A stretch of 64,000 nucleotides of DNA from Zymoseptoria tritici IPO323 (Eukaryota; Ascomycota; Dothideomycetes; Mycosphaerellales; Mycosphaerellaceae), in assembly GCF_000219625.1 (NCBI RefSeq), contig NC_018213.1, positions 1,110,055 through 1,174,054 on the forward strand. The letters run 5' to 3'. A program made the position numbers and the translations under genes. The notes beneath the pieces were generated by a model that searched no databases, was not told the origin of the DNA, and was given only the letters and a program-made list of their open reading frames with translations. Positions 19,893-31,114 of the stretch are shown here, one piece after another. Every line of letters starts with the position of its first letter. Within the stretch, counting starts at the first letter, position 1.

Positions 19893-21903
19893 GACGTTTT
19901 TGTGAGTATGAGAAGGAGGATTGCTTGTGCAGGGTAGAGATCTGTGTAGAACGCACTTGCCTTCTTATACATTCGATGTACACTACAGCTGCGTGCTGGG
20001 TGGCCAAACAACGATGTCAGTCTTACCCAAAGGAGTCTATACCGTGAGATGTGCGGACGCTCGCAAGAGCCGTTTCTGTACTTCGCAAAAATCCTTGTGT
20101 ACAATTGGTCGGAGGACAGCCAAGTCGAGGTTTGGAGTAGCGGCAAATGCGGTTTTGAGCTGATCGACACGGCGTCTCTCCGTATAAGGAAGGACAACGT
20201 TCCGAAGTAGCGTGAGGGGTTTCCCAGTCTAAAAAGCCCCCAAGCCTCAGATGCAACCCTGGACTTTCCCCTCAGCGTAGGTGATATCAAAACAGAGTGC
20301 TTCAATTGGACCGGCCGGCTCAGCAGATCATGGGAATCGCGCGAGAGTTTGTGGATCCCCATGGGGAAGATCTGCAATCACTTATAGACAGGCAAGTCTT
20401 ATTCCGGATGATGCCACATCGCAGCAATCGATTTCTATGCCCAAGAGAAGTCTGGGTCGTCGATGAAGTATTCGCCGGAGTGTGCCTATCTCTGGTATAT
20501 TTGAATGATTCTCCATTGGCCAGGTCTGTCTCAGTTGACGAGTGGGCAAGCTTTCAAGTTGCCTCGAGCTGTGCCATGGATTTTCTCATGCCGGCTGCTT
20601 GGAGCTTGGGCTTGCAGAGTGATTTGGCATCGACTTTCCTCGGGAATTCCCTGTCGAGACTCGAGAGGCTGATATGTCCCCTGCATGGGCGCCACTGATG
20701 TGCCTCAGGAAACCTCCTCTTTGTGTACCAAGAATATGGAACGAAGGATGAACTCTAGGCGCAGATATCGTTTTGTGGCGGCGCCTCTGGCAGCATCAGT
20801 GGCGCTGTATATGCCGAAGCACTGCAGTGATCGCCGCTTGGGAAATGTCATCGAGCATGTGCGAACGCAAGCGAGTGACCACAACCCTGTGGTCACGGAT
20901 AGAATCCAAGAAGGCCGGCATCTCCACTCCTCCAGTCGAGTAGTCCGTGGTGCGTTTTGGAAGTCATGCCTTCTCGAGAATGGCAAACCGCAAATCAACT
21001 GACCGCAGATGTCATGTGAGGACATATGAGGCTAAAAAGAGCGCTCCGTTGGCTGTGCTGCTATTCGTGACGGATCTAAAGGGCGGGTGTTCGGCAGCTC
21101 AGCGGTGGTCCTTCAATCAAAAGGGCTTTCTTGTCAAAACGTGGTCTTGGAGGCAGGATCGGCCAGAAACGTGCACTGTGCATCTGCGTTGTCTGCTTTT
21201 CGCAGAGATCACTTATTTGAAGACCCGTCAGGGTGGGCCATTGTCTACCGCTCGCACAGTCCGAATCGTGCGTCCTCCGTGTGTAAGGCGTATTCTTGAT
21301 TGGGATATCCTTGTCGATCGAAGCAACAGAATTGAACTTGAGGGTCCTTGTTCTGCACGCCTCTGGCCATAGAATACGCTGTCATGCCGTCTCGAAGAGC
21401 TGTGCAGTCAGACTCCCTAGACGACTTGACAGTTGTATGGTCGATGGGTTAGGAAGTCACCTTGACCGTACAGGTAGTCGTACAGAGTAATGTGTTTCTC
21501 AACCCTACCGATGAAGACGATTCCGCTATTGGCATGCCGGCTTAATAAGTGGCCATACCTACCAGTTATCTGGACATGATCATACATGATTTGTCATCGT
21601 GTGCAAGTCTGGCCTCCTCTGTGCTTGCCAGCCAATCTTCTCGGATGGCGTCGATGACACGGCGCCCAAGTTTGCTCCTCTTGTCCTGGTTCTCGCCATA
21701 GATCGTGATTCCATATGCCTGTATTTAGGATGCTCAGGTGCTCGGACGCAATCTCTTGACAAATGATGATGATATGATAAGCAGTCCCGCGACAATCGAC
21801 AGATGTCGTTCCTCGACTTAGCTCGACTGGCCGGCACTACCTCGGGCGAACCAGCCTCACCTCGCAAAGGTAAGGTATCCCTACTTCTCTCCCCTCACAC
21901 AAC
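19893..21903. other. 2-kb intergenic region, no supported gene
   Basis: Promoters of the divergent peroxidase and HET genes lie at the two ends. Frames of up to 141 codons in the middle overlap each other and have no recognisable domain. Confidence 0.45.
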
Positions 21904-22518
21904 ATGCTCTTCCAATACGCAAACCTCGCCGCAGGCTCTCTGCGTCTAGTACGCTTCCATCCAAGTAGCATCTCGAGCAACATCCATCTCGTGCTCGAGC
22001 ATCAAGATCGCTACTACGATGAAGACGTCCACTACAGCGTGCTCGCCTACGATGGGTCAAACACGAGCGATGTGAAAAGCATCACGCTACAAGGTCGCAC
22101 AAAGCTGGTCCCGAGAACACTATGGGAAGCTTTAAATGGCATGTTCGACTTTCACGATACGATGGGACGCTTCTGGATCGATTATGTATCAATCAATATG
22201 AAGGACGATGAAGAGAAAAGGGTTCACCAGGCTCAACTTCCGAGAATATACGCCTCTGCAGACAGAGTGTTGGCATGGGTAGACTCGACTGATGGCACCT
22301 TCGAGGAAGCATTTGCTGATGTCTCTTCTCAAACCGTGGGCACTGAGGGGAGGAAGGCTGCTTTGGAAGTCCTTCGAAGCGAAGAATCCGTTAAGGCCGT
22401 CCTGGACACACCAGCCATGAGAAGCGCGAAGAAGATTGTGCTTGCCTGCGGGAAGTCTGCATGTGACATCGGACGCTACGAATCGAACGAGCAAGATCAC
22501 ATACGTCAACTCTTATGA
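21904..22518 (+). CDS. short HET-domain protein
   Basis: Single exon, 204 residues. The order of motifs fits the HET (heterokaryon incompatibility) domain: HYSVLAYDG, then ITLQGRTKLVPRTLWEAL, FWIDYVSINMKDDEEKRVHQ and LPRIYASADRVLAWVD. The usual WIDAICINQ block is altered to WIDYVSINM. HET proteins trigger cell death after fusion with unlike strains; many members are not in true het loci. This protein ends about 70 residues after the domain, so it lacks the long C-terminal part common in the family. It could be a degraded or minimal member. Confidence 0.65.
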   Translation: MLFQYANLAAGSLRLVRFHPSSISSNIHLVLEHQDRYYDEDVHYSVLAYDGSNTSDVKSITLQGRTKLVPRTLWEALNGMFDFHDTMGRFWIDYVSINMKDDEEKRVHQAQLPRIYASADRVLAWVDSTDGTFEEAFADVSSQTVGTEGRKAALEVLRSEESVKAVLDTPAMRSAKKIVLACGKSACDIGRYESNEQDHIRQLL

Positions 22519-22791
22519 TCATGTGCAAGATGCTTCACTCGCCGACCGGCTTATGCAAGAATGTGCCAGAACTTCTTGAATGATGCATGCCTTCGCTGAG
22601 CAAGCAGCAGAAACATCGCCAACTCTTTGCTGCAACAATCGGAGAAACCAAACTCTGTCCGGAGCAAACACATCGCCAACCGCATATACACGGCCTTCCG
22701 CATCGTCTAGTTTTCATCTCTCCACCACCATCACACCACACAGAGATCCACGGTATCCCATACACCCACCAGACAACGCACCTCATCAACC

Positions 22792-23217
22792 ATGTCCGAC
22801 AATAAGAAGACCGACTCTCCCTCCACCAAGGCCACCAAGGAAGCAGCCAACACCAAACTCCCCTCCTCCCCAGCCACATTCGAAGACACCTACCCCACCG
22901 TCTCCGAGTCCAGACTCCGCGACTCTCCCGAGCAAATCACCCACAAAGACTACCACGAAGACTTTATCGTCGTGTCGACCACCGCTACTCCGGCTCCGGG
23001 CGAATTGGAGACGAACGGCAAGGCGTATGGATCCGTAGGAAGCGTGGGCGTGGAAGGCGTGGAGGGGGGCTTGAGTATGAGGAATGAGGCGGCCAGGAAG
23101 GGAATGGTGACGGAGGAGGATTACGTTTTTGTTGGAGGGACGGAGAAGGAGAAGAAGGAGGTGAAGGGAAAGAAGGAAGGGAAGGGAGAAAAGAAGGAGG
23201 GCGGCAAGAACGGTTGA
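22792..23217 (+). CDS. small hydrophilic hypothetical protein
   Basis: Single exon, 141 residues from ATG 22792 (context ACCATGT). The Lys/Glu/Ser/Thr-rich sequence looks disordered. Visible are TFEDTYPTVSESRLRDSPEQ, a conserved-looking HEDFIVVST, EEDYVFVGG, and a C-terminal tail of Lys-Glu-Gly repeats. No domain is recognised. Its 3' end is 144 bp from the convergent COG6 gene. Confidence 0.55.
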   Translation: MSDNKKTDSPSTKATKEAANTKLPSSPATFEDTYPTVSESRLRDSPEQITHKDYHEDFIVVSTTATPAPGELETNGKAYGSVGSVGVEGVEGGLSMRNEAARKGMVTEEDYVFVGGTEKEKKEVKGKKEGKGEKKEGGKNG

Positions 23218-23361
23218 GGGCTTGATGGCTGATGGGTGAGGAGGTAATTGAGTTGTAGCAGGATGAAGGCGAGCATCGCTCGCCTGGGCGCATATTGAAA
23301 CTTTTCTTGGGCAGATATTTGGGGTGCCAATGTTGTCTTGACGTGCGAAGGCTGTGCCAGC

Positions 23362-25446
23362 TCAACTGAGAAGCACTCTGATCTCGTCCTCAGTCCTAGG
23401 GAATATCTCCCTGAGCCAGACCTCATCTTCGCCTTGCTCTCCATTGACCTGCTTACTCCTCGCTTCATCCGCCTGAATGATCAACTCCTCAATCCCTTCA
23501 AAGTCCTCACAGAACCTCTCAGCCGCTTGGTCCACAATTCGACGTACCAGTGGCTTCTGCTCCAAACCTTTGAGAAAGGCCCGTGCATCCTCAGTTGCCG
23601 ATGGAAGGAATGCGTCCAGCTGTTGCGCGGTGGCTAGTAGCTGTCCAGGGTCTTTGTAGCTGGAGTTTAGGTCCGCGACGCTAGACACATGCTTGACCAA
23701 GGGACCTAGGCCAGATTCTCCAAGGAACCACTCGTGCGTTGCGTTGGCGAGCTCAGCCACATGATTATCGATCTGGCCTTGCAGATCCTCCGATCGATCG
23801 GCGAAAGAATGCGCGCTGAGCGTCTCTTTGGTGGCGAACAGGCAATTGATCGCCAGGATCTGGTTGTCGGGGGATGGCAGCCGCTTGGCGAGGTTTTGGC
23901 AGCCGGCCAGGAAAGGATCGAGGGCTTCTTGTAGAATCGACTGAAAACCTTCTATGCGCTGTGCGCGGCTTGCAGTGACGATGGAAGTGTCGTAGCTTTT
24001 CATCAATACTTTCAGCGTCTGCAGCGCTTCGACCAGAAACTCGGGAGGGGAAAGATCCCCGCTTGGGATGAAGAGGTCCACTTGCAGATTGGCAACGTGA
24101 TCTCGAGTGATGGATCGGAAAGCGCGCATTGCTGTGTCAATCAGAGGACGCAGGGTGTCGAGGAGTGCAGACCTCTCGCCGAGCAGGTTGGTAAAGATGG
24201 TGGTGTAGAAGGTCACCAGATTGGCGATCTTGTAAGCAAGCGTGGCATCCTCATGACTGTGGACGACTTGCTCTGCTCTTTGCCTGAGTTGTCGAAACAC
24301 GCCGGTCAGGTCCTTGTCGACAAGTTCGTTTAATGCTTTGCGACCATCGAATGGCTCGGCAGCTCCTTCCTTGATGGATCGTATCCATGGCTCACTTTCG
24401 ATACCAGCTTGGATACTCTTGGCGATCTCATCACCTTCCGAGATGAAGAGTACTTCCAAAGCCTCGCGCTCGGACACAGTAGCAGAGTGAGCCCATGCCA
24501 ACATGTCGCTGATGTACCGCAGTGGGTCGTGTGCCGAGAGCTCGATGGCCTTGCCCAGCACCGGGTGATCAGCGTCCACAGGAGCTCCTGTGAGCGCTGC
24601 ATAAAAGTTGTTCGAAAGGATGTTCTCTCTTGCCTCCGCAAAGAAGTCCAGACAGTTTTGGAACAAGGTAGGACGTTCAGCCAGTACACGTAAAGCTCTG
24701 CGAATTGCTGCGCTGAGTTGCGGATTCTCCAGATCCAGGGTCTTGAATTCGCGCTGAATCCACCTGTATAGCTTTTGGAACGCAGCATTGAGATTGCGGG
24801 AACTCTGCTCGAGAATCTCCATGCCAAGGCGTTGGTTCTCCGTTCCGAGCAGAATCTGGCTGTCTTCGTGGATCTTCTTCACTCTAGTCAGAATCCTGAA
24901 GAAGTCATCGTTGACAGGCTCAGCAGTTGATGTCAACGTAGCGAGGTCTGCGTCCGAGACTACGAAATGCGCCTGGAAAGCGTTCAGCAACTGCTGTTTC
25001 GTCTCAACCTCGCGCTTGCTGGCCAGCAGCGACTTGGCCTCATCCAGCATCGGCGCAGTCTCGCGGTTGGAAGCAGAGATGTGCCTTCTCATCTCTACGC
25101 AGCTGCTGTTGAGGTTTGCAATCGCTGCTCCGATGCGTTTCAATTGTTCGGCGACTTTGCCAAAGTCCTGGACGATCTCTCCGTTGCATTGAATGAGCTC
25201 TTCCTGAACGTCCAGACGAAGGTTCCTTCGGGTCTCAGCCGTGTTCTGCAGTCCTCGCTCGTCGAGGATGGACAAGGCATCGCGAATTTCTAGGTCGGAG
25301 TAGGAGGCCGATAAAACGCTCGTGATCCTGTTTTGCAGGGCATTCGATCGGCCACCTGCACCGACAGAGCCTATGGGTGTGGATACAGCAGTGCCGCTCT
25401 CTATTGCTGGCGATGAGACCCGATCCGGGAAGTATGAAGTCGCCAT
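23362..25446 (-). CDS. COG6: conserved oligomeric Golgi complex subunit 6
   Basis: Single exon, 694 residues. COG6 is part of lobe B of the COG tether, which captures vesicles returning within the Golgi. The N-terminal helical region shows NALQNRITSVLSASYSDLEI, then ALSILDERG and a coiled-coil stretch (VAEQLKRIGAAIANLNSSC). Typical family segments follow: FQAHFVVSDADL, LYRWIQREFKTLDLENPQL, DHPVLGKAIELSAHDPLRYI, and the C-terminal IFPRTEDEIRVLLS. Length and ends fit full-length fungal Cog6. The start has no competing ATG upstream in frame. Confidence 0.93.
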   Translation of the reverse strand: MATSYFPDRVSSPAIESGTAVSTPIGSVGAGGRSNALQNRITSVLSASYSDLEIRDALSILDERGLQNTAETRRNLRLDVQEELIQCNGEIVQDFGKVAEQLKRIGAAIANLNSSCVEMRRHISASNRETAPMLDEAKSLLASKREVETKQQLLNAFQAHFVVSDADLATLTSTAEPVNDDFFRILTRVKKIHEDSQILLGTENQRLGMEILEQSSRNLNAAFQKLYRWIQREFKTLDLENPQLSAAIRRALRVLAERPTLFQNCLDFFAEARENILSNNFYAALTGAPVDADHPVLGKAIELSAHDPLRYISDMLAWAHSATVSEREALEVLFISEGDEIAKSIQAGIESEPWIRSIKEGAAEPFDGRKALNELVDKDLTGVFRQLRQRAEQVVHSHEDATLAYKIANLVTFYTTIFTNLLGERSALLDTLRPLIDTAMRAFRSITRDHVANLQVDLFIPSGDLSPPEFLVEALQTLKVLMKSYDTSIVTASRAQRIEGFQSILQEALDPFLAGCQNLAKRLPSPDNQILAINCLFATKETLSAHSFADRSEDLQGQIDNHVAELANATHEWFLGESGLGPLVKHVSSVADLNSSYKDPGQLLATAQQLDAFLPSATEDARAFLKGLEQKPLVRRIVDQAAERFCEDFEGIEELIIQADEARSKQVNGEQGEDEVWLREIFPRTEDEIRVLLS

Positions 25447-26062
25447 CTTTCAATGCCGCGATGAATGGATTTTGTGGACCAAGGACCCGATGCGTGATTC
25501 CAGAATTGACGAGAGCAGGGACCAGGTCGATACTCTCTCCACCATGAACGACAGCAAAACCGTCGTCCACGATCATACCAGTTGACACGTCTTTCCACCA
25601 CAGGAGACTTCCTCTCACACTCCACGTGTAGCGAATTCCTAAGTGGGACAAGCTTTTCAATCATGCGGATGCGTCAGCAACACAGAATGTCGCAGAGTGC
25701 CGGGTTCCAACTTCCTGCTTCCTGCTACAGGTTTCAGACTTGAGATGCTCGAGGTGTGATCAGGGAGCGCTTCATCAACCTATAGGAGGTTTTGAAGATG
25801 CGAGTTTGGTGGGAGGCGCCGTTCTCCCGCGTGCTCAGCCCCAAACGGCCCTTGTCCTCGTTTTGCCCCGCGGTCTGCACATCATCCAGCACGAGCTGCC
25901 ACTTTTGTTCCACCTTCATGCTCCAACTTCGCGCAAGAATCTCGATCACTCCTTCGACGGTCCAGCCAAGCGATCACCCCTGCCAACTGTGAGCGCACAC
26001 GATCCCGCTTGCCTGATCCTTGAGACACAAACCAGAGGTTCCCGCAAGCTCCATCGCCCGCC
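25447..26062. other. divergent promoter region of COG6 and NCS-1 genes
   Basis: No gene is supported. The last 100 bases before 26063 are probably the 5' leader of the calcium sensor gene. Confidence 0.5.
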
Positions 26063-27240
26063 ATGGGCAAAAGGTATGCTCTTTCCCTTTCTCCCACCTG
26101 CGGAAGTGTGACGTCGGACTGCTGCAACTGCTGCATGGATCACATGGACGTGGAGCGCAAGCGAAGTGGGAAAACTGGAATGAGGTGGTATAAACGTCAA
26201 TTCGAAGAGTACCGACACCGCTGTCCTCACCATCAGCTATATCTGCAAAGAGAGGGAAAGGGATCAATATGACGGATACACCAACGGAAGAGAAGAAAGT
26301 CCACGACATCATACCGGATGAAGTTGGCGACATCTCGAAGTCCTCTACTGGCGGCGTCAGGCGCATCAGTATCGCTGGTCATGCCGCTCGTCCACGTCCA
26401 TTCCGCATCCCACGCAGCGAGAGTTATAGCTACCCTGCCTTCAAAGCGAAGCAGGAGTGCGCTCTCAGGATCGGCATCAACGACTTCCAGCGCGAGATCA
26501 CGAAGAGCACTGGCGTACCGCATATGGAGCTGAAACCGGACAAGCTGACACTGCATCCTCATAGCCAGAGCAAGCTCTCGCAGCAAGAGCTCATCGACCT
26601 TCAAAAAGCCACACACTTTGATAAGAAAGAGCTGCAGCAATGGTATAAGGGTGAGAATGCGGAACAATGGATCACGTTGGAGAGACACAAATGTCCTGAC
26701 AACACTCACAGGCTTCCTAAAAGACTGCCCCAGCGGCATGCTCACCAAATCCGAATTCCAAAAAATCTACAAACAATTCTTCCCCTTCGGCGACCCGTCC
26801 TCCTTTGCCGACTACGTCTTCAATGTCTTCGACGCCGACAAATCCGGCAGCATCGACTTCAAAGAATTCATCTGCGCGCTCTCCGTCACGAGCCGTGGGA
26901 AAATGGAGGACAAACTCGACTGGGCTTTTCAGCTGTACGACATCGACGGCGACGGCAAGATCAGCTACGAGGAGATGTTATCCATCGTCGAGGCGATATA
27001 TAAGATGGTGGGGTCTATGGTCAAGTTACCCGAGGACGAGGATACGCCGGAGAAGAGGGTCAAGAAGATTTTTGCGATGATGGATAAGGATGAGAATGGT
27101 AGTTTGGATATGGCGGAGTTCAAGGTGAGTGGAAGTTGTGTGTGGGCGTGGAGGATAGTGCTGACTGTTGTGATCAGGAGGGAAGCAAGCGTGATGAGAC
27201 GATTGTCTCTGCTCTTTCGCTTTACGATGGGTTGGTATAG
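26063..27240 (+). CDS. NCS1: neuronal calcium sensor 1 / frequenin
   Basis: Exons 26063-26073, 26565-26650, 26712-27124 and 27178-27240 give 190 residues, the standard NCS-1 length. The first exon codes only MGKS, with the N-myristoylation glycine at position 2; a 491-bp intron follows. Then come [30 protein letters not shown], and EF-hand loops [24 protein letters not shown] and [12 protein letters not shown]; the first EF-hand (CPSG) is the degenerate one typical of the family. The end is [13 protein letters not shown]-1 binds calcium and activates phosphatidylinositol 4-kinase at membranes in yeasts. A coding-like frame from 26269 runs through intron 1 into exon 2; see the separate entry. 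Confidence 0.95.
26269..26564 (+). other. open frame inside NCS-1 intron 1, in frame with exon 2
   Basis: From ATG 26269 there are 98 stop-free codons leading directly into QSKLSQQEL of exon 2. Used as a first exon it would replace the myristoylated start by a Ser/Arg-rich 98-residue extension ([19 protein letters not shown]). No domain is recognised. Chance openness is possible over this length. Confidence 0.35.
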
Positions 27241-27712
27241 GTTGATTGTGGATTGCTGCTTTGGAGCGAGGCCAGAAATGCCAAGTGTAGGCACCAGAAG
27301 TTGTCCGGCGTCCAGTTGGAAGGATCAGAACCATGCGAGCATTGCCACGGCAGCGCAATGTCGTGAGACCGTGTCCGCAGGAGCGCTCGGTCCCCACTAT
27401 GCATATGTTAGGAGAGGCAACGAGCAGATTGCGACAAAATTCTACGACCAAGATTCAATGACATGTGTTGATCCTGCTCAACATGGGGGGCTGACGAATG
27501 AAATACGTCTTTCACCAGCATAGTGGTAAGAACGGCACGCATAGCACAGCTGAAGAACTCGCAGCATCGGAGAAACGGGATGAAGACAGGGAACAACAGA
27601 ACTTGGAACTTCGAACCATGGAAACGAAACATTGGATGTGAAAACTTATCTTTGTCATTCATTCATTCATTCATTCATTCACTCTGGAGATCTGCAGCAG
27701 AGCTAAAAACGC
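27241..27712. other. intergenic with an ATTC microsatellite
   Basis: 27656-27682 is a run of about 6.5 ATTC units. The region is otherwise the shared 3' flank of the convergent NCS-1 and small secreted protein genes. Confidence 0.6.
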
Positions 27713-28081
27713 TTAAAATCCTGACGTCGGTGCATAAGGCGCACAGACATTTCCCCCGACGAAATCATACATCGGATACGCCTCCTTCAGCGCGTGATTC
27801 ACCTTGTCATTCTTGAAGTTCGTGGCGAACTTGAGTCTTGTCATGCCAGCGCCATCGTCCGTGCAGGACCACTTGTTGGAGAGCTTGATGGACTTCTTCA
27901 GAGTTGCCTTGACGGCTTTGCAGCCGGCTCCGTCGTTGAATGGCTGGTCGATCCGTGCGATCCAAACGCCGCCGTTGCCGAAGTAGGTCAGGTTGCAGTA
28001 TGCGCCGGGGATCCAGCCGGTGGGGGTCGGGGCGGCGAGGGAGAGGGTGAGCAGGAGTGTTGTTGGGAGGAGGAAGTGCAT
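27713..28081 (-). CDS. small secreted cysteine-containing protein
   Basis: Single exon, 122 residues. Residues 1-17 (MHFLLPTTLLLTLSLAA) form a clear signal peptide. The mature part has four Cys (29, 54, 73, 113), enough for two disulphides, and one N-glycosylation sequon at Asn30 (NLT). It includes YCNLTYFGNGGVWIARID and LKEAYPMYDFVGGNVC. I do not recognise a domain. Size and cysteines fit effector-like or cell-wall-associated secreted proteins of plant- or rock-inhabiting fungi, but that is inference only. Confidence 0.7.
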   Translation of the reverse strand: MHFLLPTTLLLTLSLAAPTPTGWIPGAYCNLTYFGNGGVWIARIDQPFNDGAGCKAVKATLKKSIKLSNKWSCTDDGAGMTRLKFATNFKNDKVNHALKEAYPMYDFVGGNVCAPYAPTSGF

Positions 28082-29531
28082 CTTGGCTGTTGGTTGGTTG
28101 GGTTTGGTTTTGGGGGTTGGGTGTGTGTTTCTTGGTCGCTTGGATTTGATCTGGGGAAGAAGGTGAGGGATGGCAGGGAGAGAATCATATTAGTAGGAAA
28201 AAGTGGTGAGGTCGAGACAATGCTGCTGTGAATATGGGCTGGACAAAGGTGGGAATAGTGACAATGCATCATGAATAGGAAATTGTGAATGAGGTCAAAG
28301 AATCGTCGTCACGAGCACAATGGTTCGGACAAGACAAGTGATCTTTGACAAGGCGGAAGTGCGTCTCTGCCGACTCCCGAGCGTTTTTGTCGTGAGACAT
28401 GTCGAAGATGCTGACGGCCATGCGAGAGCCCTCAATCCCAGGCGACCTGAATGTTGTTCGATGCGTCCGTTGAAAGCATCTGGTCTCACCGAGAGATGAT
28501 CGTATCGCATTCGTAGACTTGCAGGGGCGTTTGGCCAGACTCAGACCGTTCGTCCTCGACCAGGGAGTCGTGGAGAGTTGAGATGAGATCCATCATCCAT
28601 GCGAAACGACCGAGGGACCAGGGCTACCATGTATCCTTGTCCACGGTCTCGTATAAACTGTTCGCCGTTGCTTCACAGTCTGCAAGTTGACAGAGTCGAA
28701 GAACAGATGAGAAGTCGTTGGACTTTCAATTTGACATTTTGCAGTGCACATCCCTTTTCCATCATCGTCGTCGTCAGAATCAATAAGAAGGTTGAGCGCG
28801 CGGATTAGGTTACCGTCCCTTGAGCCGTGTCTTTCTGGATCGGTGGCTTGACCCTCACTTTTGGGGAGTGAGGAGTCGTTGCTCCGTACCGAGAATAGTA
28901 GAGCAGTGCAAGATGGAGAGCGTGTCCATCGACATACATGTCTCTCGAGCACCATGCCGTCGCCATGTTACTGTATCGCCAATAAAATGTTGTAGAAGCG
29001 AGAGCCTTATGAGGAAGGTCAACAAATTTAGAACTCATCTTAGCTTGCCGCTTGACCGATGGGGAGCGCCGTTAATTGGTCTCTCCTCCTTTCCCGCGCG
29101 GCTGCCCGCTGATCCCTGCAAGGTACACGTTGCGCTAGTTTACCGTGTAATCTCCGTCGTGGAGCGAGGCGATGGATTGGCCTGCTGAGGTGTGCTTCGA
29201 TTCTCCCGCGCGACCCTCTCGCACACATCTCGCCGGCCGGCAGGTCTCTTCTTCTCCTCCACCACCACCACCACCACCGACACACACCCCAGCAACCACA
29301 CTCTCTTCACTTCACTTCTCAGCGACAGCGCCGGTCCGCCGCCCTTCGTTCATCGGTGGACCCATCTTCGCAGCCATTCTTTGCTTCATCTCGCACTGCT
29401 GGGCGTAGGACTCACACCACATTCCACGACCCGACGGTCCGCATTCCTCGACAACCAACCGACGACGATACTCCCGACCTCCCTCCGATCGACTTCGCAC
29501 ACGATAACCTCGACATTTCGCAGTCGACGAT
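28082..29531. other. 1.4-kb divergent intergenic region
   Basis: No gene is supported. From about 29220 a pyrimidine-rich, CCA-repeat-containing leader precedes the SH3 gene. Confidence 0.5.
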
Positions 29532-31114
29532 ATGGCCCTCCACAAACGACACACGCATGGTCGCGTGTTCCGCGGCGAGGAGGCCCGCGAACTACTGGCC
29601 ATTCGCAAGCGTGAGAACCACGCCGACCAGCCTGTCATGAACATCCCGGAGGGACAGGACTTGAAGCCTCGCCAGGACAATGGCGTCAAGGTCGTCTACG
29701 TAACACTGCCGCAGACCTTCTCCGGACCGGCCTACTACCTTACGCTATCTTCCGCGCCAGCTCCGCAACCACAGGCAACCCAGACGGCATCGTTTGTCAA
29801 GGCGGCTCCTCTCCAAGGCCGCCCATCGTCAGCCACCGCGGTTGCATCACCTGTCTCCTCCGCTGTTGTTAGTCCGAAAATGCCCTCCACGTCGAGCGCG
29901 GATCTGAGCGATGAAACATCCAGCGCGAGCTTGAGCTCGATCCCGACGACGATGGCCACTTCAAGTAGAGTCTCGGGTACACCTCTACGGTCGACAGCTA
30001 CATCCACATCCTCAGCCGCAGCAGAAGCAACCGACAGCAGTGGAATGACCGCTGGAGGCAAGGCAGGCCTTGCCTTTGGGATCATATTCATAATCGGCGC
30101 GATGGCGGGATGCGTCTACTTCTTCTTGTGGAGGAAGAAGAAGCAGACTGCCAAACAAAATGGCGAGATGATCGACGAGAAGCGCACCAGCTTCCCTCGT
30201 GCAGGCTCCCAACCGCATGGTGGAATGACCGCCGCCGCCGCAACTGGTGCTTTCGCCGCACCCGTCATGCGTCAAATGGAGGAGCAACCTCGACAGATGG
30301 ACCACGGTGAGCGTGCGGCCACCAAGCACGACTCCATCCAGACTGAGAAGGTTCCCGCCAGCGTGCGCTCCGAGCGTACCTCGTCCACCGCTCCACGTCT
30401 CAGCCTTCGACCGATCACCCAACTCATGTTTGCAGGAGACCGAACCAGCTCCGGTAACAAGCTCGAAAGCCAGCCTCGCGAGAACCCATTCAAAGATGGT
30501 GCTGAGAAGGCTCGATCGACCAGCCCGCCCTCAAATCCATTCGATGGCGCCAGTCCTACGGCAGCAGGTAATGCCTCACCACAGTTTGCCGCCGGCGCTG
30601 TCCCAATGACTGCAGGCGGTGTTTCTCCACGCGGTCCAAACAATGTCCACCGTGTCCAGCTCGACTTCAAGCCCAGCATGGACGACGAATTAGAGCTTCG
30701 ATCCGGTCAGCTCGTTCGCATGCTCCACGAATATGACGATGGCTGGGTGAGTACCTTGATTTATACAACATGTACCGACAATACTAACATCTTCCCCAGG
30801 CTCTTTGCATCCGCATGGACCGCAGCCAACAAGGTGTCGCCCCACGCACCTGCCTGTCCAAACTCCCAGTGAAGCCCCGACCCCAAGGCCCACCTGGACA
30901 GCAAGGCTCCCGCCCGGGCACAGCCCAAAGCAATCGTAGCCCACCCAACGCTCCCGGCATGATGGTCCCTCGCCCTCTGACACCCAACTCCAATGAACGC
31001 CCCATTTCCCCTCCCATGCGAAGCGAGATGCGCCCTAGTCCTTCTGAGAACGTCGCGCCACCAGCGAGCGTGAGCGTTCCCGCGCGGAAACCTGTTCCAG
31101 GTCAGGCGATGTAG
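29532..31114 (+). CDS. single-pass membrane protein with C-terminal SH3 domain
   Basis: Exons 29532-30746 and 30800-31114 give 509 residues; the 53-bp intron interrupts the SH3 domain. The order is a Ser/Thr/Ala-rich, probably extracellular stretch (about 75-170), one transmembrane helix (178-200, GLAFGIIFIIGAMAGCVYFF) followed by RKKKQ stop-transfer residues, a disordered Pro/Ser-rich cytosolic region, and an SH3 domain (VHRVQLDFKPSMDDELELR, LVRMLHEYDDGW, then GVAPRTCLS). A Pro-rich tail ends the protein. No classical signal peptide is seen, so insertion by the single helix is likely. The architecture resembles Fus1-type and other fungal cell-surface SH3 proteins involved in polarity or fusion, without proof of orthology. 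Confidence 0.8.
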
